A stretch of DNA of 64,000 nt from Trogon surrucura (GCA_020746105.1 CM036618.1:6146501-6210500), one strand, 5' to 3'; counted from the stretch's first letter, positions 50,168-63,475 are shown. Notes: a model not told the origin generated them from the letters alone. Numbers and translations are program-made.

Positions 50168-51108
50168 TCATATGGTCCTGGCTGTCCATTGTGTTGTTTC
50201 GGATATTGGACTACTTGGGGCATCATGGTGTGAGATGATCCACCATAATCAAGTGTTAGTCTTACTCCAGCTTCCACAGGGGAAGACTCCAGGAGAGGTT
50301 CAAACTGGATGCCCATGTTTTACTTGGTTATAACTGAGTGAAGCAAGAGTCTCTTCCAGACATGGTGGTGATTCACTTGTCATAGAAACAGAGCAATGCT
50401 GAATTCTTAGAGATGCTGCTCGTTATTTTTTTAGACTTCCTAGGAGTTGACTTTAAAATTAAGGAGTTTACTTTTGGCTATCAGGTTTTTCAGACTGTCT
50501 CTTTCTTGGAAATTGTTCTTCCTTGTTTTCTCGGCCAGCACCAGGTTTGTGCATCTTTTGCCTCAGAAAGGTTGGAGCTATCTGGATGGATGCGAAAACA
50601 AAGCTTTAGTTCTTTCTATTTATTCTCAGCTGGAAGAGAAGCTACGTTAATATTGACAAGGTTTTGTAGAAAACACAATGTTTAGGGATTTGGGGTAGGG
50701 ATTTTCTCAGCTATTTCCTGCCTCCACTAGCCATTCTGAAGTTTTCCTCAGGGAGCTTAGGACATTTTCCCCAGTGAGGTTTGAACACCTCTTGCTGCTA
50801 TTGGGAGCCTCTCAGATGCCATTGCCCCCAGGCTTTTCGCTTAGAGCACTGAGTCCAGTTACTAGGAAATTGAAAAGTAGGATCTGAACTTTTGCTGAAG
50901 TTAGATGAAAATGGGCTGGTTTTGCATCTGCATAAAAATTTTGCTCTGCTACCCAGAAAGAAATGTTTGGTTTTGTCTTTTTGGAGAGGTATCTCTGTAA
51001 GTGCATGCTACACAAAAGAAGAAACAATGAAATTCAGCCATTCCTCTAATAACTAGGGGTAGAATTTCTCCCGTGAGCAACCAGCTTTGCAAGTCTGTCT
51101 ACAAAAAA
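50168..51108. other. unique non-coding sequence
   Basis: Nothing recognised. Confidence 0.4.
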
Positions 51109-51391
51109 TATCATAGAATTATACAATGTTTTGGGGTGGAAGGGACCTTTAAAGGTCATCTAATCCAACCCCCCTGCAGTGAGCAGGGACATCTTGAACT
51201 AGATGAGGTTGCTCAGAGCCCCATCAAGCTTGACCTTGACTGTTTCCAGGGATGGGGCTTCCACCACCTCTGTGGGCAAACTGGTCCAGTGTTTCACCAT
51301 CCTCACTGTAAAAAAAAGTCTTCCTTATATCTAGTCTCACCCTATCCTCTTTTACTTTAAAATCAATGCCCCTTGTTCTATTGCAACAATA
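51109..51391 (-). mobile_element. CR1 LINE 3' end fragment, minus strand
   Basis: It shows 'tcatagaattatacaatgttttggggtggaagggacc', 'gcagtgagcagggacatcttgaactagatgaggttgctcagagccc', and then the degraded end of ORF2 up to 'tgccccttgttctattg'. It is very close to the 44082 copy over the shared tail and is therefore probably the same subfamily. Confidence 0.95.
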
Positions 51392-53689
51392 TGGAAAAAA
51401 TACATGATTAAATTAAATGTTCACCGCACTGCTGAGTGGATCCTGAGCTGGGCAGAGCAGCAGAAAGCCCTCATGAAACATGGTGAGCGAGGCAGATATA
51501 TACCAGCTGAGGACCTGCCCTGCTTTATTCTCTTCTCACATACAGATTTCATTGATATGATCTAAAATACAGTAATTGGAAAAGGCATTTGCAGCGGGAA
51601 GCAGAATGGAAAAATTCAAATTGGGGCCAGCCAAGGGAGGAAAAAATCACCTGCCAATAAAATTGACACACAATGGGAATAATTGCAAGTCTGGGGAGAA
51701 AAGTACATTCTCACTCTGTTCTCCACAGCATGGTATCTTCTCACAGAGAAGAATGAGTGAATTTATTGAGGTCATTCATCCCCTGGTAATTTGGCTACTG
51801 TAATATATTTCACAAGTGAGAGGGAAACAGCCTGAGGAGACAGCATGCAAGAATCCAGAGCTCTGGGGGAGGAGGTTTGTCCAAATTTATAGCTGCCAGT
51901 AAGGATGTGGCTTCATACTTCACAGTCGCTCTCTCTCCCTTTAGCATCGAGAAATCTGTCGTATTAATGGCCTGTGCTAAACACCCCAGTGCAAACTCAA
52001 ATCTCAGTGATGCTAGTGTAAAATCCTCTTAGATTGATGGACTCAGTCTGGATTAAGACCGTGACCTTCTCTACATTCAAAAGCTATTCTGTGTGAGTAT
52101 GATCTTTCACATGCTGTGATGCTTTCTTAGAATTACCTAGAATACGAATGGGTATGGAGTAATCTAACCTGGACACGGACTAATCCACATTTGGATGATT
52201 TTCTCCATGTAGAGAAGCAGGTATGGTAGCAATTTGGATGATTGTTCTGCTTCTGAGCCTCCCCTCAAGGCTGCCCCACACTGCACTGCCCACACCAAGA
52301 TCTGTCTCTTTGGGCTGTCTTTGCCTTTTGCTTCTCTGTGGGCTCTAACATGGGATTTCTCTTCTCCATTTAAACCTGGTATAAACAAATCATCGTCTTC
52401 CTGTTCCTAGCTCTTGACACAAGCTGGCCTGCCGTTCAACTTCCATGCATGACAGAGGATCTTCTGCTGAAAATCTGTTTTCTTTTGATTCCTGGGAGAA
52501 GAACCTTTCTTACTGCCACACCAGATCTGTAGATGTCAAGGTATTCTTGAGATTAAGAAGTGCCAAGATCAACACCAAGGCTAACATAAATGAATTGAGC
52601 TGGGATATGTATAAAAATATCAGAGATACTGACAAAACTGATGGTAGAGGTGTTAAATTTTTTCAGTGTCTAATGTGGGTTGCAACAGTGTCAAAATGCA
52701 ATTTTTTCTTTGCCCCAGGTTGAGAATATTCTTTTTAAAGTTGGAGCCAATAACAGAAAATAGTGACAATGGAGTCTAAGCCTTACAGAGCATGCAATCT
52801 TTGGGGTTTGGAAGACACTTAGAGTAGAAAATGAAAATTGAAGCCAATCAAGTGTAGATAAATCAGATTTTGCAAAACAAACCACTGAGAGTTTTCTTGC
52901 TAAAAATATTCCCCAAAAATATCACATTAATAAACCCCCTCCAGTAAATCTATCTTTTTTTTTTTTTTTTAAGTTGAAAAGGCCTACCTCTGGTAAAAAC
53001 TGTCCTGGAAGTAAGACAAAGTGACCCAGTGGTGCTTTTTGGTTTGAAAATAGCTGTTTATTAAAGCTTTGATTTCCAGCCTGCACTGTCCTCCTGCATG
53101 GCAGCCTCTGATAAGATTATAACTATTAATTAAGTCATACTAATAAGGACAGCAAGAAAGGACTTTCCCATCTCTCCTACTATATTTCAAGTGCCGCCAG
53201 TGTCATCTCTCTTTTATATCTGCCTCTAGCTTTGCTGTCTGTTGTTTTTCTTCAGCAGGGGGAGGAGGGTTTAAAGAAGCAAGTCATGAATTGCCAGACA
53301 TCATCATTTTAACAGGATGATCCCCCGTTAGAAGAGGATTTCCCCTCGTCTTGTGAGTGGGAGTAATTGCTCTGTGACTCCTGGTTTCTCTTTGAAGCAC
53401 GTGGGAGAGGAGCATCCTCTTTTGAAGCCCAGCTTTGTTACAGGACCGGGGAGGGAGATGCTCAGTGGTGATGCTGGTCTCTGCTGGGGAAGCTGCGTGG
53501 GAGAGACATGGCTGTCTGATCTGTTGCTCCTCTCCAGGGAAAAAAAAAACCAAAAAAAAGTCAAAAAGATGACCTGCAGTCCTTCTGGAAAGGAGGTTTG
53601 AAGGTACAAAGAAAGGAATACAAGTTAAACATCCAGTCATAAAACACTCGTGTCTGTTTACCTAAAATTTCTAGGGCAACACCATGGTC

Positions 53690-53716
53690 CATTCTATGAT
53701 TCTATGGTTCTATGGT
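53690..53716 (+). mobile_element. isolated CR1-type terminal tip
   Basis: 'attctatgattctatggttctatgg' is the terminal 8-bp-unit microsatellite of an avian CR1. The upstream sequence does not show the hairpin region, so either the insertion is extremely truncated or the tip repeat has been copied alone. Confidence 0.6.
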
Positions 53717-54798
53717 CTAACGAGCTGCTCATTGAACTAAAAAAAACACAAGGTCTGGCTTTATCCAGTTCTTTTATCTCCTCCGTGATACTGGGATAAC
53801 CATTACATTTTTCTGCATTTTTGCCCCGTACTGCTACCCTGAGCCCATCTGTTCAGTTTGGGTTTGAGGCTCCTTGGCCTCATCTCTCTTTAGAAATATG
53901 TGACATATCTGCCAGCTCCATCAGGGCTTCTCGGCGCTGTCACGCTACCAACACATATATACAAATGCCCTCTTTTTTTTAATTTTTTTTTTTAGTTACT
54001 CTGGTGGTCTGAGGTTTAATTCATTAATAAAAGAAACTTGGATGGCAGCAACAGCAGGGCAACAAGCCCCATCCCTGTGGCAGGAAGCATCGCGCACTCT
54101 TCCTTTCAAAAACAAACAAGCAAAACTGCGGAGAAAGATCTCCCTGGGCAGTGGTGGAACATTTGAGCAAGGTCTGTGGGGATTACTGTCTCCAGGTCTG
54201 AGGGGTGGAAATGCTCTGAGGACTTTCTGCTCTGTTTTTCCCCGTTCTGGCCAACTTCCTATGTATAGGATAAAAATAATTCCTGAGTCCTCCTCCTTCC
54301 GTCCACTTCATTAGAGACGTCCCTCTGCGCAATAACAAAACAGGCCCAGAGGAAGAGACACAGACCGAAATACAAGAACGATAATTTTCCTAACACAAAT
54401 AAGCAGGCAGAGGAACTCATCTAAGGAAACAAGTGAGTGAAGGCAAAGCCACAGATGAGTAAACAATGGAGCCAAGAGCTGCGTTTAGGCGGTGCAAGCC
54501 TGCCTCCAGCACGTCTCCTGAGCCATCCCCACCTGGGAAAGACTGAGCTGTTGCCTTTCATGGACCTCCCTGCAAGGAGCTGACCCCTCACACCCCGTGA
54601 GCCCCCAGACCGGGAGCAATCCTCATCTCAGTTCTGGGCAACACGGCAATGGAAAAAATCCTCTTTCCTCAATGGTGACCTGGACTGACTCTGAAGGAGC
54701 CCTAACTGTGTCTTTCACAGTGCTTTAGAAACACCCAGCAAAGCCACGAAACAGAGAAGCACAGGTTAACAGGAGGGATAGAAGAAGTCCTCCAGCTC

Positions 54799-54799
<1 letters not shown>

Positions 54800-54829
<30 letters not shown>
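54800..54829 (+). repeat. A30 homopolymer tract
   Basis: Thirty consecutive A residues. There is no polyadenylation signal or recognisable coding sequence in the 300 bp upstream, so nothing shows that it is the tail of a processed pseudogene. Confidence 0.95.
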
Positions 54830-54831
<2 letters not shown>

Positions 54832-55660
54832 CTGGGCTCAGTTTACTCTATTATTTGCCATTTGGAGGCACCGAGACTGCGCTTCTTCCAAAATAACCTC
54901 AGCCCAAATGTTTATTTATCTAGAAATTCATCGTGGATATTTGCCGTGTGTTGTAGTTCTGTTTGAAAAGCTTCAATCATCAAATCAAGGAGAGGGAAAA
55001 CAAAAGCAGATCTCTCTGGCCAGTCCCCCACTGCAAGAAGGAAGCAAAGAAAACAAACCCGAGGCTGAATGTTTCTTGCTGTAAATGATCAGTGAATATC
55101 TCTGAATACTAACACAGTCCGAGGAAGCCAAAATCAGTTTGTGAATGACTTGTTAAGTTAAAAAGAACCATATTCATAATAAATAGTCTTTGAAACCATT
55201 CTTTCATGCATGCTCCATTTTCACAAAGTCGTTTTCATAGGTAAGCAGCCAAGCCCTCACTACCCAGGAAATCAATGACAGAGATAAGAAGGAGACCCGA
55301 GGCTATGTCTGTTTTAGAAAATTAAACACGGCCAGGACCAATCTCTAGCCTGGAGGCCAACTGGCACAGAAAAGCCTGCGTCCATTCATTAAACTCTCCC
55401 ACTTTCCAAAACAGAGCAGCTATATCCAAGCTGCCAACTGGGAATGGTGCTTGGCTGTGCCAGTTGCCAAACTGTGCCTGGAAACTGTTTGGAGGAATGC
55501 TAGCGGGCCGAGGCCAAAAGCATGCAAGGGGCTGATCTGAGGGTGAAAAGGCAATTAAAGCACCTGAGAATGCATTTTTGCAATGCACAGTTCTGTAGGG
55601 TAGGCATTGCCTAGGAGTTTGACGTGATTCCTTGAAGCAGTGTCACTGAATCTCATATTT

Positions 55661-56290
55661 CACAGAATCATAGAATGTCAGGGGTTGGAAGGGACCTCAA
55701 AAGATCATCCAGTCCAGCACCCCTGCCAGAGCAGGATCACCTACAGTAGGTCACACAGGAACACATCCAGGCGGGTTTTGAATGTCTCCAGAGAAGGAGA
55801 CTCCACAACCTCCCTGGGCAGCCTGTGCCAGGGCTCTGTCACCCTCACAGTGAAAAAGGTTTTTCTAATGTTTTTGTGGAACCTCCTGTGTTCCAGCTTG
55901 CACCCCTTGCCCCTTGTCCTGTCAATGGATGTCACTGGGAAGAGCCTGGCTGCGTCCTCCTGACACTCCCCCTTGACATATTTATAAACATTAATGAGGT
56001 CACCCCTCAGCCTCCTCTTCTCCAAGATAAAGAGACCCAGCTCCTTCAGCCTTTCCCCGTAACGGAGATGTTCCACTCCCTTCATCATCTCTGTGGCTGC
56101 GCTGGACTCTCTCCAGCAGTTCCCTGTCTCTCTTGAGCTGAGGGGCCCAGAACTGGACACAATATTCCAGATGTGGCCTCACCAGGCCAGAGTAGAGGGG
56201 CAGGAGGACCTCTCTCGGTCTACTTGCTACTACACTCCAGGATGCCATTGGCCTTCTTGGCCATGAGGGCACACTGCTGGCTCACAGTCA
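55661..56290 (-). mobile_element. CR1 LINE, 5'-truncated, minus strand
   Basis: Minus-strand ORF2 C-terminal sequence begins at about 56290 ([15 protein letters not shown]), continues with [29 protein letters not shown], then shifts frame near 56075-56100 and continues as [31 protein letters not shown] to a normal stop near 55741. The 3' UTR has 'gccagagcaggatcacctac' and the tip 'cacagaatcatagaatg'. It is closest in wording to the copies at 21680 and 61142. Confidence 0.95.
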
Positions 56291-59200
56291 AGAAAATTTA
56301 GCCAGAAAGCTTTGCTCCCTCATTCATATCTTGGCTCCTTATATTCACTTTGGGGAGGTGTGGAGAAACTGGTTAGAACTTGTCATACCCAAAGGCTTCA
56401 GGGCCTATTTTAACATTTGTATTTCCCTTTCCCAGTGCCCCCACTACTGTAAAGGGACACCTGGGACATGGGTGTTTGCAGATAGGGGTTCAAACCTCAC
56501 CTGTGCTCGAAAGCAAAATTTCTAATACTTGAAACCCATGAACATTTAAGCACCCCTTCTGGGAACCTAAGACTGATATCTCAAACTTGTTCACCAGCAT
56601 GTCAACAGGTAACAACGCTCATACTTCACATTAATGGTCCTCTTAAGGAATGTCTCGGTGGCACAACCACCTATTAACAGGGGAAAGAATGGGAGGGGAA
56701 TCAAAGTGCCTAACATCTACACAAGCATGTCCCACACCGATCATTAAATTAAACCATTTAAAAGCCCCTCTGGGGCTGGCTGGGGCCTCAGCACGCTTTG
56801 TGGAGATCCCTCGTTTCCTCTGGCTTAATGAATTATGTGAGTCAAGAGGCGCTCGACAGAAAGGTGTGAATAAGGAGCCTACAAATTCCCCACAGCAATC
56901 ACCTGCAAAAGTATTTAGGGACAACATTTATCAGGCACTAAAAAGTAAGAAAAGGAGCTTGCAAGAGTAAAATAGCTACAACTCTTCAGTATGAGACAAG
57001 GGGAGAGCCAAGCCAGGGAAGTGTCACCTTGACATGAATCTACTCCGGGCACTGAGCACACAGCAGTCATCACATTGCTCGCTCGCGGTCCCAGGGTTTC
57101 TCCTGCTCATATGGCATGCACCTGCGCTGCGCTGGAAACTCATTTCCATGCATGTGAGAGAGTCCCAGCTTCAAAGCAAGCCCTGTGATTTTTGGTTCCT
57201 GTGTGTGAGAAGGGTATTAATAAATGTTGTATTAATAGATCATCCGCTTACACGCTTCCCATCTTAAATAAAGAAGATATTGGGTCAACCTCTTTTTGCC
57301 AGTACCTTCAGGCTTCTCAGATGTTTGCAATGTGAGGCAAAACTACGACGGCAATGGCAGAAATGGACTTTGTAATCCAAACAAATAGAAACTCGGACCT
57401 TGATGCAAGGAGGGTTTGGAGAATGGTTCACAACTGAATTACAGAACATGGATGGATAATTGCTCTCTAAACTGGCTGAATCCAAGCTCACAATTAAATA
57501 TCCATCCTTGCAGTTTATGGAAGCTAGGAATCGGAGCCAAGATTTGTTAGTCATCTGGCTCGGGATGTCCTTGGCTGTTTCACTAGGGTAGGAAACCTTC
57601 CTCCCCTCCTATTTTGATAGTCAAACCTCTGTCCTCATCCCTCTCCACATGACAACTCCAGAGGACAAAAGAAAAGCTGTATCCCAAAAAATTGATCCAC
57701 TCATGTCTCCATGGATGATGTCCTCTTCTTTCTGCCATTTTCTAATCATCTTTTCCAATACTTCCCTTTTTTTAATGAAGCTTCATATTAATAGATTTAA
57801 TGAGGATATCACTGGACACTTCAATTCCATTTCATCATCCAGCCTTTCTCTGAAACGTTGAACTCCATCTGTGGACGCTGTCTTTGCTTTAAGACTCCAC
57901 AGGACATTATTGTGAATTATTTTAGCATAAATACTAGAGCTGGTTGGAAATTTGTAAACCATTTTTCACAGGTAAGACACAATTCCTAGTAACCAAAACA
58001 CTACGGAAAAACATTGGTTTCAGTTAACTCAATGTATAGTTGAAAAAAAAGAAATTACTGAAATACCATATTATAACATAAAAGAAAAAATTAAGGTTAT
58101 TGTTTTGAGAAAAGTGCAGTTTAAAAAAATAATTGAAAATTGCTAAAATTAAAAGTTTCATAATTAGTGACAGCAAGTGCATTTGGTGCAAATCAAACTT
58201 TAAAACATGAGTTTTAGTTTCTCAGGGGTTAGCAATTTTTTCCTTTTTTTTTTTTTAATCTTGGGTGTTCGTATCTGTGTGCTAGGGATCTGTACTGCTG
58301 TATGTCAAATACCATAACAGAACAGCAAAACTGTTTTTCTGCCCAACAGTAATATGGACCTATTCCAGGGCAAAGCTACCAACTGTGCTTATAACTACAC
58401 CTCACGGGAAAGCACCGAGAAGTCTTCAACGGAAAGAAAAAATGGTCTCAGAGAAAATAAATCTGTTTAGTTGTCATTTGGCAGTGCAATCAGTGCTGTC
58501 TCAAGTTGAGGGAAACTGCAATTGTCATGACACGCTGACTTTGGGGGTTTATTTCTGTGCCTTGCCAGGAGGTCTAGTACCTTTTGAAGTCAGCCGGCTT
58601 TCTCTGCTGCAGTAAAATTCATCACTAATCACAGATAGGCATGTCCTGCCGGCAGCTTTGAACTCCAGCTTTTCGATCCATTTCGTTCCCTCTGTTTATT
58701 GGTCATGATGAGTTATGGCAGCTGTATACCACATATTGTCCAAAACTCTTTCGCCGTCCAGCACAGCATGGAAAGTTCCCAGGAAAGCTCCCTAGCTGGA
58801 AAGTTAACAACTCTGCAGCGTAACTCTCGGCACCATGTGCAGTAATTCATCAATAGCACTTCTTCTGTAGAAACCAATGGACAGATCAGTTACAAGAGCA
58901 AGAGCTGTAATGTGACCTGCCAGATAGATGGAGATCCCCATGGAGAATTCACTGACTGCACAAAAGAGAATAGAAACTCCTCTAGTGTTTCTGCAAAGAG
59001 GAAAAGCTCAGCGCTTGGGTTAGTCTGGGCTGAGGGTAAGAGAGTCCCTCTCCGCTCCGCACCAATCTGTTGCATAGCCAGAGTTCCTAGAAATAAATGA
59101 GAAATAAAATGAAATAAAATTATTTAGGAAAAAAAAAAGGTCAGTTTTCCTTTAGGAATTCCAGTGACATATTAAAAGAAATAATTTATGCATGGCTGTT

Positions 59201-59858
59201 CCATGCCTTAGGTTTGTCTGTGCAATTACTCTTAGTGCTGTGCTAACAACAGGCTACTTTATAACAAGGGAATCTAGCCAGGATGAAGTCTGACATCTGC
59301 TTGAGGATCTTTCTGAAATAACACCCGAGACTCATCTTTTAGTTTGGGTTTTTTTTTGTGTATTCTCTGCCTAGTGTGCATATTTTGATGAAAAATCACG
59401 CTAACATGTTGAGGTATTGCCTATTTTTAATACAAGTCTTCAATTCAAGGGACTTTTCCCCTCCTTCTCCTTACTTTTTGTACTTCACACTGTCACATTT
59501 TGAATTTTAACAGGTTTAGTTTATGGCATAGGGTGGTAGTGATGCCCAGACCTGCTGGGTAGGGAGATGCTTGCACTGATCCCAAAGTTATGAATAAGAG
59601 ATGCATGTTGTGAAATGTAGGAATTCTTTCTTTTTTCTTTTGTTCTTTTCACAATTTCCCAGTCACGAGGCTGAACCCAGATATGTAAGAGGAAGTCATA
59701 GTTCACATATTTTGCAGAGCATTTTGAAAGAAAAATGTGATATTGATATCAGTTAATGCAATGTACTTAGGTTACAAAAGGTTTAAAAAGAAACAGATCT
59801 CATCTCTTTCCTTTAATAACTGACTAAAAAGATACAGAATTAAGAATTCGCGTAATAG
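56291..59858. other. unique non-coding sequence
   Basis: No gene recognised. An AT-rich stretch (57935-58235) with 'agagctggttggaaatttg' and many 'gaaaatt'/'aatttt' phrases may be a very old repeat, but I cannot assign it. A small GC-richer patch lies at 57080-57140. Confidence 0.45.
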
Positions 59859-60252
59859 TGGGAGGTCACATGAAGTTCCACGCAGATGAGTGTTGTTCAA
59901 CATATTCATAAAGTCTGGGAAACAGTGACTCATGAAATAACAGAGTTTACAGATGATAGGATCTCATTAGGATCTCATGACACTGAGTGATGCTCATTGT
60001 TGACTAGATCTCACGGCACTGAAAGAAATCCAGTGTTGATAGATGCAAAGTAATGAATATGGGATAAAAATAACCCTAATTATACATATGTTACAATACT
60101 CTTAATTAGTTATGACTGTTCACAGAGACACTGGGTTTTGTGGGTAGTTCTCTGAAAACATTAACGCAGGGCTCAGCAGTCATCAGAAAGGCTGGTAAAA
60201 CACAAGGGATTATTAGGAAAAGAACAGAGAACAAAACAGAAAATATCATTAT
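59859..60252 (+). mobile_element. ancient amniote-type CR1 relic
   Basis: About 390 bp follow the order of the CR1 families common in turtles and crocodilians: 'gtgttgttcaacatattcataaa' (LFNIFI), 'gagtttacagatgat' (motif C as FTDD), a region with two 'ggatctcat' pieces, 'ccagtgttgatagatgcaaagtaatg' (FSVDKCKVM), 'gtgggtagttctctgaaaacatt', 'gcagtcatcagaaaggct' and 'gaacaaaacagaaaatatcatt'. It is interrupted by deletions and stops, has no 3' end, and is much more diverged than the avian copies. The central block includes a local duplication ('gatctca' at about 59961, 59972 and 60008). Confidence 0.75.
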
Positions 60253-61141
60253 CTCACAGTAGGAATCTGTGTTTACTCCTGTTTGTCTTGACTAAGTCAC
60301 GCCTTCTAGACAGACTTCTTTGGGAGAGTACAAAAGAACTGGAAACTGTGCACAGAAAGAAGTGAAGTGAATGCACTCTTTCACCGGCCAGCTTTGTCTC
60401 TCTTCTTCTGCTCTGGATTAACAGAACAACAGGGCTCCCTAAACACAATTCTCGACCAAACTGGGCAGAGACACCGGGAAAAATGTTAAATCTGATGCCC
60501 TCCTGCCCCAACACCTTTTGTTACCAGCAGCCTTTGCAGAATACATTCCCATACGATGCAATGTAGCCGGGTCCACCACAAGAGTAGGTCCCACCACAAG
60601 TGTAGGCACCCACCATACCACAGGACATAGCAGAAAAAGTGACAAAATTCTGTGGCTACTGAGTGTTATTATTCAGCAGATTACTTGACCGGTGTAAGAT
60701 GGCTAACGAACCTTCACTCTCTCCCCTAAAGCTGAAACATTTCTTGAGAAAGCAGAACATTTTATAAAACGAAGACAAGGTAAAGAATAGAATAGGATTT
60801 CAGAGCCAGAAGGTAGAGCTGTGTAAAGAGGAAATGTGAGAATTGAAAACTCTAAATGGGGAAAGTTGCTGAAAAATATTTGCCAGATGATGGAAGTGGT
60901 GGAAAGCAGGTAAAGTCTTTCATACAAACAAAAATAATCACAAAATGTTCACTATTTTTCCAATAGCCTTCACAGAAATCTTTCTTTCCCACAGATAAAC
61001 ATGTCCTGATTTCTCAAAGTAGCACATATCTTTCATTCTGCTCTTTGCCATGATTCTCCTTTACACTGAATATGGTAAAGACCAAAGGCCCTGCAGTATA
61101 AAAGTATCTTCAATCAAAAATTTTGCTGACATGGAGTATAG
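60253..61141. other. non-coding spacer with a small Cys/Gly-rich open frame
   Basis: No gene can be called. It contains an 18-bp imperfect tandem repeat (60571-60588 and 60589-60606). On the minus strand this lies inside a 35-codon ATG-initiated frame (60628 to 60521) rich in Gly, Cys and Tyr, discussed in the findings. Confidence 0.4.
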
Positions 61142-63475
61142 AGTTGCTGGAAGGACAACTCAGCCAGTCAGCCACAGTCCAGGAGGTTCCTCCAGTGCAT
61201 CGATGACAATTTTCTGTTGCAAATGGTGGAGGAGCCGACTAGGAGAGGAGCACTGCTGGACCTCATCCTCGCTAACAAGGAGGATCTGGTTGAAGCAGGA
61301 AAGGTTGAGGGCTGCCTTGGCTGCAGTGACCATGAAATGGTGGAGTTCAGGATCTCATGTAGCAGAAACAAAATAGCAAGCAGAATTGCAACCCTGGACT
61401 TTGCCAAGGCAAACTTTGGATTTTTCAAGCAATTACTCGAGAAAATCCCATGGGCAAGGCTGTTTGAAGGTAAAGGGGCCCAAGATAGTTGGTTAGCGTT
61501 CAGGGACTGCTTCTACCATGCTCAAGATCAGAGCATCCCGACACGTAGGAAGTCAAGGAAGGGAGCCAGGAGACCTGCGTGGCTAAACAGGGATCTGCTG
61601 GGTAAGCTCAAGGGCAAGAGAATTTACAGATCTTGGAAGGCAGGGCTGGAAACTTGGGAAGAATATAAGGCTGTTGTCCAAGGGTGTAGGGAGGCAACTA
61701 GGAAAGCAAAGGCCTCCCTAGAATTGAACCTGGCGAGAGGGGTCAAGGACAACAGGAAGAGCTTTTTCAAATACGTGGCAGATAAAACTAACACCAGAGG
61801 CAATGTAGGCCCACTGATGAATGAGGTGGGTGCCTTGGTGACAGAAGATACAGAGAAGGCAGAGTTACTGAATGCCTTCTTCGCCTCTGTCTACTCTGCC
61901 GGAGGCTGTCCTGAGGAGCCCCGTTCCCCTGAGGCCCCAGAGGAAGTCAGGGCAGTGGAGGAGTTTGCTTTAGTCGATGAGGACGGGGTTAGGGACCAAT
62001 TAAGCAATCTGGACATCCATAAATCCATGGGTCCAGACAGGATGCATCCACGGGTGCTGAGGGAGCTGGCTGATGTCATTGCTAGACCACTCTCCATCAT
62101 CTTTGCCAAGTCTTGGGAGACGGGAGAGGTGCCTGAGGACTGGAGGGAAGCAAATGTCACTCCAGTCTTCAAAAAGGGCAAGAAGGAGGACCCGGGTAAC
62201 TATAGACCGGTCAGCCTCACCTCCATCCCTGGGAAAGTGATGGAACGACTTATCCTTGGTGCCATCTCAAGGCATATCAGGGATAAGAGGGTCATTAGAG
62301 ACAGTCAACATGGCTTCACCAAAGGGAAGTCGTGCTTGACTAACCTCATAGCCTTTTATGAGGATATAACAAGGTGGATAGATGATGGCCGAGCGGTGGA
62401 TGTGGTCTACCTTGACTTCAGTAAAGCATTTGACACAGTCTCCCACAGCATCCTTGCTGCTAAACTGAGGAAGTGTGGTCTAGACTCTCGGGTAGTGAGG
62501 TGGACTGCGAACTGGCTAAGGGGAAGAAGCCAAAGAGTTGTGGTCAATGGGGCGGAGTCTGGTTGGAGGCCTGTATCCAGTGGAGTGCCTCAAGGGTCGG
62601 TACTGGGACCAGTATTATTCAATATATTCATCGATGACTTGGATGAGGGACTAGAGAGTACTATCAGCAAGTTTGCTGATGACACCAAGCTGGGAGGAGT
62701 GGCTGACACACCAGAAGGCTGTGCTGCCATCCAGCGAGACCTGGACAGGCTGGAGCACTGGGCGGGGAAAAATTTAATGAAATACAACAAGGGTAAATGT
62801 AGGGTCTTGCATCTGGGTAGGAACAACCCCAGGTTCCAGTATAAGTTGGGGAATGACTTATTAGAGAGCAGTGTAGGGGAAAGGGACCTGGGAGTCTTGG
62901 TGGACAGCAGGATGACCATGAGCCAGCACTGTGCCCTTGTGGCCAGGAAGGCCAATGGCATCCTGGGGTGTATTAGAAGGGGGGTGGTTAGTAGGTCGAG
63001 AGAGGTCCTCCTTCCCCTCTACTCTGCCCTGGTGAGACCACATCTGGAATATTGTGTCCAGTTCTGGGCCCCTCAGTTCAAGAAAGACAGGGAACTGTTG
63101 GAGAGAGTCCAGCACAGGGCAACTAGGATGATTAAGGGAGTGGAGCATCTCCCTTATGAGAAAAGACTGAAGGAGCTGGGGCTCTTTAGTTTGGAGAAGA
63201 GGAGGCTGAGGGGTGACCTCATTAATGTTTACAAATATATCAAGGGCGAGTGTCACGAGAATGGAGCCAGGCTCTTCTCGGTGACAACCACTGATAGGAC
63301 AAGGGGTAATGGGTTGAAACTGGAACATAAGAGGTTCCGCTTAAACTCGAGAAGAAACTTCTTCTCAGTGAGGGTGACGGAGCCCTGGAACAGGCTGCCC
63401 AGGGAGGTTGTGGAGTCTCCTTCTCTGGAGACATTCAAGACCTGCCTGGACACGTTCCTGTGTAGCATAATCTAG
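61142..63475 (+). CDS. CR1 ORF2 polyprotein fragment (endonuclease C-terminus plus reverse transcriptase)
   Basis: The frame is open for 777 codons, from just after an in-frame TAG (61139-61141) to TAG at 63473-63475. The first in-frame ATG is at 61223, so any real start is unknown. Residues 1-90 are the end of the APE-type endonuclease, with the conserved SDH at about 62-64 (CSDHEMVEF). A linker rich in basic residues follows. The RT domain runs from about residue 335. It has the [23 protein letters not shown] segment, motif [10 protein letters not shown] (about 420-431), motif [12 protein letters not shown] (about 480-490) and the catalytic FADD of motif C (511-514). The C-terminal part has [16 protein letters not shown] and WNRLPREVV. 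Full CR1 ORF2 is roughly 1000 residues. All catalytic RT aspartates are present. It is a transposon relic, not a host gene. Confidence 0.9.
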   Translation, partial: SCWKDNSASQPQSRRFLQCIDDNFLLQMVEEPTRRGALLDLILANKEDLVEAGKVEGCLGCSDHEMVEFRISCSRNKIASRIATLDFAKANFGFFKQLLEKIPWARLFEGKGAQDSWLAFRDCFYHAQDQSIPTRRKSRKGARRPAWLNRDLLGKLKGKRIYRSWKAGLETWEEYKAVVQGCREATRKAKASLELNLARGVKDNRKSFFKYVADKTNTRGNVGPLMNEVGALVTEDTEKAELLNAFFASVYSAGGCPEEPRSPEAPEEVRAVEEFALVDEDGVRDQLSNLDIHKSMGPDRMHPRVLRELADVIARPLSIIFAKSWETGEVPEDWREANVTPVFKKGKKEDPGNYRPVSLTSIPGKVMERLILGAISRHIRDKRVIRDSQHGFTKGKSCLTNLIAFYEDITRWIDDGRAVDVVYLDFSKAFDTVSHSILAAKLRKCGLDSRVVRWTANWLRGRSQRVVVNGAESGWRPVSSGVPQGSVLGPVLFNIFIDDLDEGLESTISKFADDTKLGGVADTPEGCAAIQRDLDRLEHWAGKNLMKYNKGKCRVLHLGRNNPRFQYKLGNDLLESSVGERDLGVLVDSRMTMSQHCALVARKANGILGCIRRGVVSRSREVLLPLYSALVRPHLEYCVQFWAPQFKKDRELLERVQHRATRMIKGVEHLPYEKRLKELGLFSLEKRRLRGDLINVYKYIKGECHENGARLFSVTTTDRTRGNGLKLEHKRFRLNSRRNFFSVRVTEPWNRLPREVVESPSLETFKTCLDTFLCSII

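Larger units (their letters stand above)
51392..55660. other. unique non-coding sequence
   Basis: No gene recognised. It contains a T16 run (52955-52970), a CR1 tip (53690-53716) and an A30 tract (54800-54829), listed where useful. Confidence 0.45.

Noticed and set aside
54500-54829. Processed pseudogene ending in the A30 tract
   Set aside because: No coding remnant, no AATAAA signal and no visible target-site duplication upstream of the tract.
56470-56530. tRNA-derived SINE suggested by 'gggttcaaacctc' (box-B-like)
   Set aside because: No box A at the right distance and no recognisable tail. A single short match is expected by chance.
57935-58235. AT-rich stretch with gaaaat/attttc wording as an ancient DNA transposon
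   Set aside because: No terminal inverted repeats or family match could be established by eye. The similar stretch at 47925-48245 is equally unassignable.
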